Below are positions 37,200 through 48,682 of a DNA stretch of 64,000 nucleotides, piece after piece. Position numbers and translations under genes: made by a program. Every line of letters begins with the position of its first letter. The stretch's first letter is position 1. The DNA comes from Strigops habroptila (Eukaryota > Chordata > Aves > Psittaciformes > Psittacidae), in assembly GCF_004027225.2 (NCBI RefSeq), contig NC_044289.2, positions 6,189,761-6,253,760 on the forward strand. Direction: 5' to 3'. The notes beneath the pieces are model-generated. The model searched no databases. It was not told the DNA's origin and saw only the letters and a program-made list of their open reading frames with translations.

Positions 37200-40100
37200 C
37201 TTACACAATGTATAATAATATAATATCTTTATGCTGATTATTTTTAAAGTAAACTAGAATTTGAGATTTATTTATTATGGATCATTTTAAATTGTGGAGA
37301 AATGAAGCAAAAACTTGGACGTGCCACTTCTGTGAAACATGATTACCTTTTTCTTAGCTAGCAATAAAATCCTGAGGTTTTTGTTATTGACACAAGTCAG
37401 GAGTAATAAACTTAAATGATATAAAAGATATTATAGGTAATTATCCTTAGAGATACTGTCTAAAAAAGATACTTCGATGTATTGTAATGTACCTAGCACA
37501 TCTCTTCCATAGAATGTAACCTCTATTATGCATTTCCAAAGACCAGGAAGGCTGCTTATTCCAAACTCAAAGTCTTCATATGCTCTCATCTCTTAAAGAG
37601 GGAAAAAAAAAGGCACCAAGAAGTAACAACCAGCCTTTGATCTATAATTTCCTGTGCTGTTGCTAAACACACAGTGAATGTTTTTTTACTTTTAGAAGGT
37701 TTACTGAGGCTCTGTAATGTTACTGTTGAGATCAATGTACTGATTTAAGAATAACTAAAGCATTAAATGCTGGAAAAATCTTACACTGAGGATCAGACAT
37801 AATGATGTTCTGGAGAATACATTGCCTCACGACCAGCTAGAACCTCACGTGTTATGGTAAATACAACTCCATTTGCTTAAATGATAAGGAATTCTATTAA
37901 TCTGCTATGTTTGCTTTTGCACTTATTGGATGGTCTGAGCTCACCTCATCCTTCTCTGAATATCTGGTGAACTGGCTCCATAGATGCTGAGATATTGTCC
38001 ATAAGCTACAGTGTTGCACGGTGCCCATCTGAAGCCATGGCAGTTTGTGGATGGTGCAGAGAAAATGCAGATGCTTCAGAACACTCTTCATTAACACAAC
38101 CTCCAATTTCTCTGCAAGAAGACATCTGTGCTTAGATGTCCAGTGGCTTAGTGCTATCCTAGGATGGGTTTGGACATTTCATCCTCTGTCAGAGCCTGTA
38201 AAACGCAGTGTTCAGACTCATTAGTGTGTCTTATTTCAAAGGTGGCAACACTGCATCTTTCTGCACTGAGATGAAAACCTGCCCTGTGGTACTCTTCAGG
38301 TTATATCAGAGATTTTCCAGTTAGAAACCCATATGGAAATAAATCCTCCACTGAGTTATACAGGAAAGAGCATTACTTTAATATGTTTGAACTGTTCTCT
38401 GTGTAACAGAACAAGTCCTGAGACATGTGAGAGCAGCCTGAAACCCTCAGGTCAAAATCACCTCCAATTCATCTGACAAAAATAATGACCCTTTCCAGTA
38501 TTTTGTTTAACTGGTGCAATATAACCAGATTTGTGTTGTTTTCACAAAGTTTATGATTTTGTTTTGAATTTATTTCTCAATACTGTTGGTCTTACATGTG
38601 ACAGAGCAGACTGAAGGGGCAATGGTTTGTTCACTGGCAACCTCATCAGTTTCACAGCACACTGGTATCATTTTCCAGTACAGTTAAATTTATTATACTA
38701 TGGTCCTATGAAATGGTTTGACATGCTTTCAACTAGTTAAATAACAATTTGATGGGATGTGAAAACCACAGGAGTCAGGAAGAAGGTAATAGTCTGTGAG
38801 TGGGCCTTATCGGTCTTGCTACACTGACACGGTTTCAAGGGGAACTAAATACAACACATTTAGGAACCTCATGCAAGAAGTGATCTGGGTTGGGCTTCAC
38901 ATGGGAGTAGAGATTTCTGGTCTGGTTGCCAATGACTATGTTAGACTAGTGTTTGTTGCTTTGGTGCTTTGTAGAATGTGGAAGAAACCACAAGGAATCC
39001 TTCACTAAAGGAGGAAATGATGTGTGTGAATGGGGAGCCTTAGGTCTCTAAAAAGGAAACAATAATATACCTCCTGTTTTGTAAGCAATGATTTTAGTTT
39101 GGAATTAGTGTTACTTTAGGCTAATGGAGTAGCCCATAGCAGGAAGTGGAGGCAGTAATTTTTGCACAAAGTTAGGACTGCAGCAGGTATCCATTAGGAT
39201 AGTCACAGCATGGAGCTGTAGACATGTCTCATGCAGAATAGTGATTAGCTTTATTCTCGAAGCGGCCTCTTTCCGCAGTAGCTGGATCAATTGGCTATGC
39301 ACATGCTGCGGTTGCTTTTCATTTTGCTTCTTTCAAAACATACAGCAATACTTGTATGGTTACTGTAATTTCAGCACTGCTTCTAATTCGGCATCACCAT
39401 TTCACTATTATCTAATAAACCCCCCTTTATTCTCTGATGCAAAATGCATTTTAAATAATAAACTTTCAACTCTGAGCTCCTGGTAAAATATCTTACATTA
39501 ATGAAATTATAAATAGCAAGTGCCAGTTCTGTGCCAGTTCTAACAGCACAGAAAAGAACACATTGTGAAGGAAAATGCACCAGGTTTTTGTCACCCAATT
39601 TTGTTGTTTATAAAGCAAGCGCTTGTGAGAAAGATAATTCTGATTTCATAGTTCTTCCATTTGACTACAGTTGTTGTTTAAGCCTCTTCTCTTGTTTCAT
39701 CACACACCCAGGCAAGTATATGCAGGCACACATGCATGGTGGCAAAAGACGCATGGCTGACCCATTTTCATGTCTTGCTGTGGTGACTGCGTATCAAATA
39801 CAGCACATTTTTTGCCTATGCAATTCAGAAAGCACCATCCGTAGTTCCTCTTTAAAATGAGCCTGTTACCAAAGGACTAGTTTATGTGAAAACAACAATA
39901 AGAAGATGGCTTCAGTGTTTTGAAAAATTGGAGTCAGCTAGGAAGGAACTTCCATGCACACCACTTTGCTAACATGAACATTAGACCACAGAAAGTTTTA
40001 CGAAACTACACCAAATGAAATTTAGATTGAAGCATAGAAGACATCTAAATACACTTGCATCTCGCTTTCAGGTTTTGGTTAAAAATAAACTGCATATGTT

Positions 40101-41553
40101 TCACTGTATGTTTAGAAATGGCCCATTCTGCTCTGACTTGCACAGAAGTGCAGGTTTAAGACTTTTATATAGAATTAAAATTGTTTTGACTTTTGCTGCG
40201 TTTTTGAAGTGATTTAATTGTGTTTTGAAGTGTTTCCCCGGTGTGTGCACTGAGTTTACTAACGCTATTCTGACCTTGGAAATGGTGTGATATTTTACAG
40301 TGTGCAGTGACATTCATGTGCCCAACTTGGCTCCAATAAATAGGTTAATTTCCACAAATTAAATGGCAGGTTTGAAACATTACGAGGTGATTTAATAATT
40401 CTGTAATCGGCCTTTTGGACTCACAACTGGGGCTGTTCATTGGGTAGTCCTGTGCCAGCTACAAATCCACAACTTCTACACAATTTTTTCAGATATAAAG
40501 GGTCAAGCTAAAAGCATTGGGAAAAGAAATAGGTTCATATATTCTTGAACACCAAAACCCCAAATACATGGCTCAATTAACAACTGACAAATTTATGCTA
40601 GAGGAATGAGTTCAAATTTTAGACGATACTCCTTACACATCCCAATAGGCTGTATCAAAATATCTCCTGAAGGTACCTTCAACAATGGGCAGCATAACTG
40701 AAAACCCTTACTGTTAGTACAGAGTTAATATTCAGACATTGGGAATAAGATTCAGAAATGTCCAACTGTAAATGCTGGACAAAATTTATTTTGGTTTTCA
40801 AAATCAAGCCATGACTCTCATGGATTTGGATTTCACTTCACACAAACCTCTACTGGATATTAGGTGCCAGCTCTGGTTCTTCAATACGACAGGTTTTAAA
40901 AAATAGTGGTCTTGAAGCTCCCCTTTCATTTGGCCTGAATTAATGTAATTTTGCTGCTACTAAATCACACGGTAATTTTTACAATACCTGTTTATACAAA
41001 TCAGACAAGAATAAGAGGATCTATACGTGACCTTAAAATAAACTGAAGCCTGTGATTAAAATGAATACATATACAAAGCTAGCAATGAGAAGCAAGCACA
41101 CTGATTTAAAATATTGTTCTTACAATTATCTTGCTTGTTCAAAGAATAGTTTATACATGTTACAGTTAGTAGCTAAACTGCAATTTAGCTTAAATTTCCA
41201 GACTTTGATTCCAAGTTGTTCTTTCTTCTGTTTTTTAAGTAACATGTCTGAAGTTACTTCTGCTATGTATTCTTATTCTTGGGTAAGCTTTCCAAAGGAT
41301 ATGAGTCACTTCTCCATTAGTTGTAAAGAATATGGAAAAAGTAAAATATTATTATTTTGTGGGCATTTGGAACTGGATGTTAAATAAAAAGAAAGAAAAA
41401 AGGTGGGATGTTGATCATTGTGAGTCATTTCTTGGGAAGAAGGAAAGAACAAACACTAGCTGCTGATCTACTGCTATGAAAGCCAAGGACTTACCGCTGA
41501 CTCAAGAAATAGATGTTGCTAGCTGCAGAATACAAAGGAGACCTTGCAGCAGG

Positions 41554-41582
41554 ATTAAAGAGGAAAGTCTTTCCTCTTTAAT
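41554..41582. repeat. 29-bp near-perfect palindrome
   Basis: The arms ATTAAAGAGGAAAG (41554-41567) and CTTTCCTCTTTAAT (41569-41582) are exact reverse complements separated by one base. One arm is purine-rich and the other pyrimidine-rich, so the site can form a tight cruciform or a dimeric protein-binding site. No gene nearby explains it. Confidence 0.85.
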
Positions 41583-42633
41583 ACAGTTAGAAGGAGCTGC
41601 CTGTGTTGATTTCTTGGCGGCTGTTCCTTGTTTAAACAATCTTCTAGTTTAAACATGTTAGCCAGTTACATGTTAGCAGGAACTATATCCTGCAAACAGT
41701 TGCTGCAACTAAGTGATTCTCCTCCTGAGTTTCCAGAAGTCCTGGCAAATCTTCAGGTAGGTCATGAAGTGCAAGGCTGAGCTCCATAACACTGAGGTAG
41801 CTACACCAGTAACTCCCAGTGCAATTCCCTACTGTTTCTGAGTCTTTCATCAATCCCGGTTGGTATAAATACTGGTATAAACAAAACTGAAGCAACATAA
41901 ATACTTTTTAACACATTTCAATTCTGATCAACTAATTGGAAAGAACCTGTTTTGGTATCAAAACTGATTTTTGAAAGTGACTTGGTGTCACTGTGGCCTT
42001 TGTGTGCTTTACTGATAGCAATCAGCAGCTGCACTGGAAATTACTCAGTGAATTTAATAATTATGACTTAACCATACTTCTGATTTGCCTTTCTTTTCTA
42101 GCTGCAGTGGACGCACTATAATGAACTCTGCTAATTATTTTTTGCAAGTGTGTTCATTTGTTTGTTGCATTTTGGTTTTTAATGAGGAAAGCTTCTTTCC
42201 AAATGCAAGGATGCAGTTCCATGGCAGCCTGAGCCAATTTAAGCCATGCCTACTACTTTTCTCTGTCTCTTCTCATTCTCTTTCTGTACAAAAGAGATGT
42301 CTTCATGCTAGCACAGGCGATTGAGCAACTCAATAGTGGGCCAGTCCAGAGTGCTGATCGAAAACTAATTCTAAACACTGATTCCAGTGCTGGTAAGTGA
42401 TGAATTGGGAATGAGCAGCAGCACAGGATTGTCAGGAGCATGGCAGTCAGTATTTATGTTTGAAAAAGCTGCTGTGAAACTGACTCTGAATGGAGGTTTC
42501 CATGAAGAAACAAGTATAAAAATGTGCTGTTATTACAAACTAATTTTTTTTAAAGACTTCCAATAAATATTTAAAAATAATAATCTTACTAATGCTAATA
42601 AAAGTAGTCCATGCTCTGTGATCTTTATAGGAA

Positions 42634-42639
42634 TTTATT
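42634..42639 (-). promoter_or_regulatory. Polyadenylation signal of CIMIP1
   Basis: AATAAA on the minus strand (TTTATT on plus), about 210 nt beyond the CIMIP1 stop codon. It is the first canonical signal I found downstream. Confidence 0.6.
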
Positions 42640-42848
42640 CACTGTTACTTCAAAGTAAACCTAAAGCATTGTTAACAGTTTGGATGCCACAGATCTAACA
42701 AGTAAAATGCTACATTAAAATGTTCACGCTTTACCAAAATTAGTGTGGATTTTTTAAAGCGTAAGTGTTTAACAGTCCAACAGTCCACCTTAGAACATTT
42801 CCTTAGGGATGCAAATGGATCTATGTGCCCAGCTGCTATTTCTTAATT
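42640..42848 (-). other. CIMIP1: CIMIP1 3' UTR
   Basis: AT-rich sequence between the CIMIP1 stop and its likely polyadenylation signal; no coding potential. The extent is inferred from the signal position. Confidence 0.55.
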
Positions 42849-43004
42849 TCAATCAGAGGGCTCACACGGCCACTTCAAATCCTTGAAAAAGGAACCCTTG
42901 CAGCTTTGGATTTGAAAACCACGTTCAAGTTGCAACTCTGGCACAACTGATCTCCAACCAATAAACCGCTGGGTAGTCTTAGGTACTGGAGGAGATGGAA
43001 GCAC
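42849..43004 (-). CDS. CIMIP1: CIMIP1 terminal coding exon with stop
   Basis: Residues 82-132 and TGA: VLPSPPVPKTTQRFIGWRSV, then ELQLERGFQIQSCKGSFFKD. Aligns with VFPSPPVPQTTQGFIGWRSA and SCKGAFARELCWP of the human protein. It is about five residues shorter overall. Acceptor TATTTTAG after a T-rich tract. Confidence 0.95.
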   Translation of the reverse strand: MLPSPPVPKTTQRFIGWRSVVPELQLERGFQIQSCKGSFFKDLKWPCEPSD

Positions 43005-46000
43005 CTAAAATAAAAGTAACATGTAGAATTCAATGGTTGAAAGGTTTTTGATTGTAGTTTCTGTCATGCAACATCCTCTTTTGTGCTGTACTGTGGATGG
43101 AAATGAAAACTTCTAAAAAATAGTACTTTTAAGTGCAATTTGCTGAATTAATATCCTGAGCACACACTGCCATTAGTGTTAGGAAATAAGAACTTTGAAA
43201 GCCCAGTTGCAAGCAAGTTTGATTTATAATACACAATAGTTTATAATTTAGAAAGTCATTAGAATAATTTAGGTCCCCTTCTATAGTAAGGCACAGGGAA
43301 AGAGAGGAGTAAACCTGCCAAATTCCAATGTAGTAACTTTCATTTACCACCCTCCTAAAAAAAGCCAGTCTATCTAAATTGGTATGTTTAACAGGAAATC
43401 AAACCACAAAATATTATTTAGTACTGTATGTTAGCATGCTTAAAAAAAAAAAAAAAGGTTTGTTCCACATCTTTCTAAAGGCTTTAAGTTATTAGAAGAA
43501 TCCTATCTTCAGCTTTAGGTTTTTTCCTTAAATAATAATAATCTTTGATTATTTTATTAATCTTTAGTTAACTTCTCTACAGGAGAAATAGCATTTTATA
43601 CTTGCTGTAATGTATTTGGTAGCAATGCAGCTACAGAATAATAGTTTTGGGGCCAAATGCTAAAGATATTACTGACCAAGCTGCCTTTTGCATCAACAAC
43701 TACTTATTTGTTCCACCTTCTTTCTACTTTAAAGGATGGGTAAGCATCAAGTTAATCTGCAACTAATCTAGCTAAAAAGGAAACAAAACAAAAGCCAACA
43801 GACTCTGTTCACCGACTGCTGTGCTTACTTTGGCTGAATCATCTCAATTGGGCATATTATATCATTTTAGCATCTGGGGACTTAGAGAAATACACAGCAA
43901 GAGAACAATGTTTCAGTTCTCTTGCCAGAGTTGCTTCACTTTGTTCTTTGGCCAAGATTAGAAAATGTTTGTGATACTTAGGTGGAGCAGTTCCTCTGAA
44001 AAGATAATTTTTATGGCCAAAAGTGCCACCCACTGAGCAGGATAATGAAGGAAACCATGTCCCACTTGCAATCTGGGGGAAGGGACTATGAAGAACCAAT
44101 TATTAATCTAACCTAGAGAGAACAGATATGATGACTGTTACCAGGAAGGTAAATGTGCAAAAAGGCACACAGTTCTGTATAAGGTCTTAGAAAACTTCAC
44201 TCTGAATATGTAAGGGGGACCTAAATCACAAGTAATCTTTATCTTCCTTAGCAAATAAAGATTCTGAGGTGAGATGGAAACTATGATCCCTGTTTCAGTA
44301 TGCACTAAGCTATGCATGCTACTTTAGCAGCTGATAGCTGTCTGCATGATTTGCTAACACAGACACTGTGCTGAAGCAGAGGTAAACTTGACTGAAATTG
44401 GAGGCTTGAGACAAAACTGGAGAACAAGTAGAACTAATGGCAGAAATGCTGCTATTTAATTTCTCTGCCACACTCAGCACTAACTCTTATTTCTTGTTTC
44501 AATTTAATCTCAGTAAAAGCTTTTACTACTTCCTCGCTTTATTTCCCCACCCTTGGAATCCTTTGAAAGAAAGCTAGTTCAGCAAGTAGGAATTTCCAAT
44601 CTCTTTTGTTTCCTTAATCTATTCTAAGTGGACTAACCTTCCTTTTTGTTAGCATAGTCTGCTTCCCCTTTTAGGAATATGGTCCTTTCCCAATGTCAGT
44701 GATTTAGCTGCCTGTGTAGTTATACTATGCACTGGTGATTCTGACACTGTGTATTTTTAAATCAAACCATCAGTCACATTGCACTCTCATTTCCAGCTGT
44801 TTGACAACTTTTAGATTCTGAATATGTGAATATATATCACATAATATAAAATCAGATAGTTATTAACTGGCCCATTAGAACTGGCTTCTTACTGATTTTT
44901 GCAACTAAAGAGGACGGTGGCATTATCTCTGACAAAAAGAAGACTGTCTTAAATAAAGCCAGAAAATGACTGCATCTTAGCCAATAGTTAAAACTGAGTT
45001 AGGTTGTGATAAGGCTTGAAGTAATATAGATGTATGTATCTCAGCAATGACTCGTCAGCAGCCATCAACGGCTCTGTGAGCACTGTTCTGCACCGAGCTG
45101 CACAGTTGGCTGTTCTGATACTAGATGGAGTGCATGGGGGAGGTGCTTTACAGAAAGATGATTATATACAGTGATTTATGTACAGTGAAAGCTCTGTGAA
45201 CTAACAACCATATCCAAAGGGCAATTCCTTGTCTTAAATGAATGCTTTTAAAGCATTGCTCGGGTTGCAAATACAATTTACTTTGACCTTTAGTTAAAGG
45301 CCCACCTCTACAAGACAACTGATTTTTAGAGCTTGTGTGGTTTCTTAAGAAGGATATTGCTGCATGGCAATTTTAAAATCTAATTTTCTAACCTTAATGT
45401 ATTTTTCCACAGGTGTCACAGGTCGAACCTGCAGATGTTCTGGAAGCTCTATCTTGGGGCTTGTATTTTCTTCCTTTTTATCGTGAATCAACTAAAACCA
45501 AAACATTAGCGTTAAAAATTGGACTCTGTCTGTTGAAATATGCTGAAATATCTGATAGTGACACCATTCTCCTCACTATTGCATCTGAATTTCCTGTTCT
45601 TTCCACGTAAAACAGGGCTACTTCTTGTAGTGCTTTGGAAACCATTGTAATATTTTTTTTTTGGTTTCAGAAAGTAATATAATTCTGAATTTCAGATGAA
45701 AGGCTAAATATTGCTGAGTGATTCCAACTCTCTTAACTACATTACTGCCCCAAAAAGGGCTAGAAATGTATCTTGTCATTTATCTTATATGACCACAAAA
45801 CTAAGACTGACAAGCTAAATACACATGTTCACCAATAGTAGCAATGTGTAGCTTGTCAACTTTTCAGCTGTAGCCTGTGCAAAGGAGGTGTGCATGACAG
45901 ATGAATGTTGAAGCCTAGAGGACCAAAGTTTTCCAAGGTGCTAACTTGGATGCCTGTAGGAATTTTCAAAAACTAAAACAGATTAAGTACTTCTAGCCTC

Positions 46001-47248
46001 CTGGAAAGTACATTTGTAATTACTCAGGGGCTGCATCAACCCTGTTCTTTAGCAACGAAATACTGTGATTCCAAATGTACATTATGTGCTACTATATTCT
46101 AATATCTAAACAGTGCTGAGAATAGACATCTCTCCAAATATTTTCATTTGTTGTAAATTCCCCCACTGAAAATTTAATTAGCTAGAACCTTCTCCCCTAG
46201 ATTTTTAAACTACCATATGGATAGACAAGGGGGAAATATTTTCCTGTCAGTGTGCATCTAGTACTTGTTAACACTATTGGAAGTCATGCTTCTCAAGAGA
46301 AATATATCAGAATATGCACAGCATATAAATTACCACTTGCTGTATTTTATTCAGAGGAAAAGTGAAGCTTTGAACCCATCTTAAAAGTAGTGCACTTCTT
46401 ACCTCAGAACTTAGCTTAGTAAAGCATACTCAGTACTCTTCCAGCCTTTTGTGCTCTCATAATTTATGTCCACATAAATCTGTGTACAATTTCATATGTT
46501 TATATATATGCCATTCATTTTTACCTCATCAAGAGGTGTTTTCAAGAATCCCCATTTGTGAGACCATTTTTTTGCAGCCTCTACTTCAGTTTCAATGTAT
46601 TTTTTCCTGAAACAGAGAACTATTTAAATTACTTTGAAAGCTTCCATTAAAATAAAGGGAAAAATGCAAACCCAACTGCTGCTGTCACAAAGCACAGCGC
46701 TTTAGTATGAAGCTTGAGACATTTACCTCAGAATCAAGTTTACTCATGAGTTAACAACTGACTTGGAGGTAACGGGGAAATATTTTCCGTGAGTTGGAAA
46801 TGAAACAGTAGGTGTGAAAACACTTGCAAATTACGCTCCTCCTGGGAAGCGGAGGAGGTCAGATTTGCTATGACACACATGGAAGATGAGCCCCAGTGCC
46901 CGTTCACGCGTCCTCTCGGTTTTACTGACCGGGGAAGGGCCCTCTGCCCGGCCCCGCGGCCCCTCCTCGCCCGGCGGGGAGCGCGGCAGCCCGCGGCCAT
47001 CCCTTGCTTCGCCGCTCCAACCCGGCGCTAAGCCCTCGGGTTTTGCAGCTGCCATATCCCGAATGAGCACATGCACTGTGCGGACACACGCCAAGTGAGC
47101 ACGAACTAACTCCCTCAGCCTCACCCCGCCCGAGAGCCGGATCTCCCCTGGGCGGGCAGGCGGGAGGGGAGGCCCAGGGCCGTTACCAGCAGTTGTCCCG
47201 CGCTACCATGTTGCACGACTTCGCCAGGTCGCCGCGGCTCTGCGCCAT
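42849..47248 (-). CDS. CIMIP1: CIMIP1 (C20orf85): ciliary microtubule inner protein 1, 4 exons
   Basis: Homologue of human C20orf85/LLC1, a small protein of motile cilia placed among microtubule inner proteins of the axoneme. Coding exons in transcript order: 47248-47187, 46606-46525, 45491-45393, 43004-42849, all GT-AG with matching phases, giving 132 residues and a TGA stop (human 137). Human-like blocks in order: start MAQ (1-3), W-K-K-Y across junction 1, KWGFLKTPLDE (38-48), PKIELPE, RPVTPVEKYIK (71-81), SPPVPKTTQ, FIGWRS, SCKG, and W near the C-terminus. No signal peptide or membrane segment. The ATG at 47248-47246 has G at -3 and +4; the frame is open further upstream, but the family starts at MAQ. 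The exons are scattered over 4.4 kb and the largest has 52 codons, so simple ORF calling misses the gene. The gene converges on PPP4R1L. Regulation by RFX/FOXJ1 is expected for such genes. Confidence 0.93.
45393..45491 (-). CDS. CIMIP1: CIMIP1 coding exon 3
   Basis: Residues 49-81, LIHDKKEENTSPKIELPEHL then QVRPVTPVEKYIK, phase 0 at both ends. The RPVTPVEKYIK block is identical to the human protein. Acceptor TTTTAG, donor GTTAGA (weak). A 65-codon open frame on the opposite strand (45413-45610) is only its shadow. Confidence 0.95.
46525..46606 (-). CDS. CIMIP1: CIMIP1 coding exon 2
   Basis: Completes Trp21 and encodes residues 22-48, KKYIETEVEAAKKW then SHKWGFLKTPLDE. Matches WKYRLKAESEA...NWGFLTTPFEE of the human protein. 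Acceptor TGTTTCAG, donor GTAAAA. Confidence 0.93.
47150..47169 (+). other. Potential G-quadruplex in CIMIP1 intron 1
   Basis: Four G-runs (GGG, GGG, GGG, GGGG) are separated by 1, 5 and 1 bases on the plus strand, just beyond the exon 1 donor. The G-rich strand is the template for CIMIP1. Confidence 0.55.
47187..47248 (-). CDS. CIMIP1: CIMIP1 coding exon 1
   Basis: Residues 1-20 and two bases of Trp21: MAQSRGDLAKSCNMVARDNC. It lies in a CpG island; donor GTAACG. The family's ..QDEIW motif appears here as ARDNCW, so this is the most diverged exon. The ATG is chosen by alignment to the human MAQ start and good Kozak context. Confidence 0.88.
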
Positions 47249-47334
47249 GCCCGCGCCGCGGAGCAGCCCGGCCGGCGCCGCGGGGCCGAGCACCGACCCA
47301 GGCCGAGCGCCGCGCCGGGCCCTGTGGCTCGGCT

Positions 47335-47347
47335 GTTGCTGGGCGAC
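47335..47347. promoter_or_regulatory. X-box-like RFX site upstream of CIMIP1
   Basis: GTTGCTGGGCGAC resembles the imperfect inverted repeat of RFX X-boxes (GTTGCY, 1-3 nt, RGCAAC) with one mismatch in the second half. It lies 87 bp upstream of the CIMIP1 ATG, where X-boxes of ciliary genes usually sit. Motif seen; use inferred. Confidence 0.5.
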
Positions 47348-47617
47348 GGCAGCAGGGGGCAGTGCTCGCGCCGACGGCCGTTGCAAAAGGGCGGGAAGGG
47401 CCGTTGGTGCCCTCGCGCGCCCCCTGAGGCGATGGTTCGCCACGGCCGCCCCTTCCGTCCGCCGCGGTGTCTGCGCGGAGCCGAGCCGCCACCGCGGCTC
47501 GCAGATGAGCGGGTGACCCGCCCCGCGGGGCTTTCTGGTGTCCCCCAGGAAATCAGCCAATTTTTTTGTGGTGTGTTTGTTTTTTAAAATGCGTTTCGGT
47601 AGGAAACCGCGTTTTCA

Positions 47618-47761
47618 GTCACCGTCCCTGGAGGTGTTCAAAAACCGCGTAGATGAGGCTCTCAGTGGCACGGGTTAGTGGTGGCTTTGGCAGTGCTGGG
47701 GAACGGTTGGACTTGATGATTTTAGAGATCTTTTCCTGCCTGGTTGATTCCATGATTCAAC
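47618..47761 (+). repeat. CR1 LINE 3' end fragment
   Basis: TCCCTGGAGGTGTTCA, then a diverged GGCTCTCAGTGGCACGG segment, GGTTGGACTTGATGATTTTA and TGGTTGATTCCATGATTC follow the order of a CR1 3' end. Plus orientation, truncated at its 5' side as is usual, about 370 bp upstream of the CIMIP1 ATG. Confidence 0.85.
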
Positions 47762-48660
47762 GGTTAAGCAGATGAAAAGCTGGTACCTTACTTGAGGAGT
47801 TAGCCGTGTTTCAGAGGAAGAGGCGTTGTCTAAACTCTATAGCTTACCGCTATAAGGCTCCCCTTAGCAGAAAACGAGCATTTGGACACCTTTTGGGATA
47901 CTGAGTTGTTAGGAGTCTTTTTTAAACCTGGACAAGGAACAGTACTACAGCTGAAAACTAGTAGTATTTTTAATTGTTTGTAATGGACATGAGAAATGGT
48001 GGAAGGATGATGGGTTTTTATTTTTATGAAGATCTGCTTGCCAACATGTCCAAAGCTCAGAGTGTGTGTGCTATGGTGGGTGTTTGCCTGTTTCCTACTT
48101 TTTTAACCTATCTCCAGTCCCTAGTTCCTCTCAATATACACCAAAATTATCTTTTGGTACTTGTAGTGGCAAATAACATCGGTATTGTGACATACAGTGT
48201 CTTTGTGATCTCCTTTTTCTGGCAGATGCTGTCCTTTACAAGCTGCATGCTAATATTGGAAGTTCTGAGAAAGACCTCAGCATACTTTATGTGTTATATG
48301 TGAGAACCCAAAAAAATATTTACAGTTTGTAAAAAGTTCTATGCTCCAATATATTAATATTTTTGGCTCGCCATCAATTTTTTTTGTAATTTTATTTTCT
48401 TGCAGTTGCTTTATAAAACATTTCAACAATCAGTGTAGCCAACTGGCTCTTTTCCCTTACGGGTTTAAATAGTTCCCTGACCCTTTCCTTTCCTTTTGTC
48501 TGGAAACTGGCTTGTGCAAACACACTGTAAATAGTTAATGTGACTCTTTCACACCACTGGACAGTCATTATCCTTATTATAAAATAAATGCAGAAAGGTT
48601 TTGACCTAAGCTGAGTGTTTTATAGGTGGTGTGTTTGAATGCTTAATTGCTAGCTTTTTA

Positions 48661-48682
48661 TTATTATTTTTTTTTTTTTTTA
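48661..48682 (+). repeat. T-rich simple repeat
   Basis: A run of T with a short TTA lead-in; low-complexity, no further structure. Confidence 0.8.

Larger units (their letters stand above)
20391..42633. other. Intergenic region between convergent PPP4R1L and CIMIP1
   Basis: About 22 kb with no gene that I can support on either strand. Open frames are scattered, overlap in several frames, and show no family similarity or splice-flanked coding pattern. Human ANKRD60 sits at this place; I looked for ankyrin-type sequence (TPLH.AA) and saw none. Contents noted separately: inverted repeats at 20706, 37162 and 41554, a possible old SINE piece at 25213, and a GC-richer patch at 24480-24830. Two long unexplained minus-strand frames (22497-23129, 26859-27473) are discussed under findings. 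Confidence 0.6.
46900..47535. promoter_or_regulatory. CpG island with CIMIP1 promoter
   Basis: About 630 bp dense in CpG and GC, standing out sharply from AT-rich flanks, and covering CIMIP1 exon 1 and its 5' flank. No TATA box is evident. Such islands are often bidirectional, but I see no gene starting on the plus strand. Several long open frames on both strands here are a by-product of high GC. Confidence 0.85.

Noticed and set aside
45413-45610. 65-codon plus-strand open frame with splice-like CCACAG in front
   Set aside because: It is the antisense shadow of CIMIP1 exon 3 (45393-45491), whose minus-strand translation matches the family over 33 residues.
47121-47560. Several 87-125-codon frames on both strands
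   Set aside because: They result from high GC in the CpG island. Only the last 21 codons of the minus frame ending at 47187 (MAQ...) match a known protein.
47974-48303. 109-codon hydrophobic plus-strand frame
   Set aside because: It starts at TTG, lies in T-rich DNA that gives Phe/Leu/Val by composition, has no family resemblance and no splice context.
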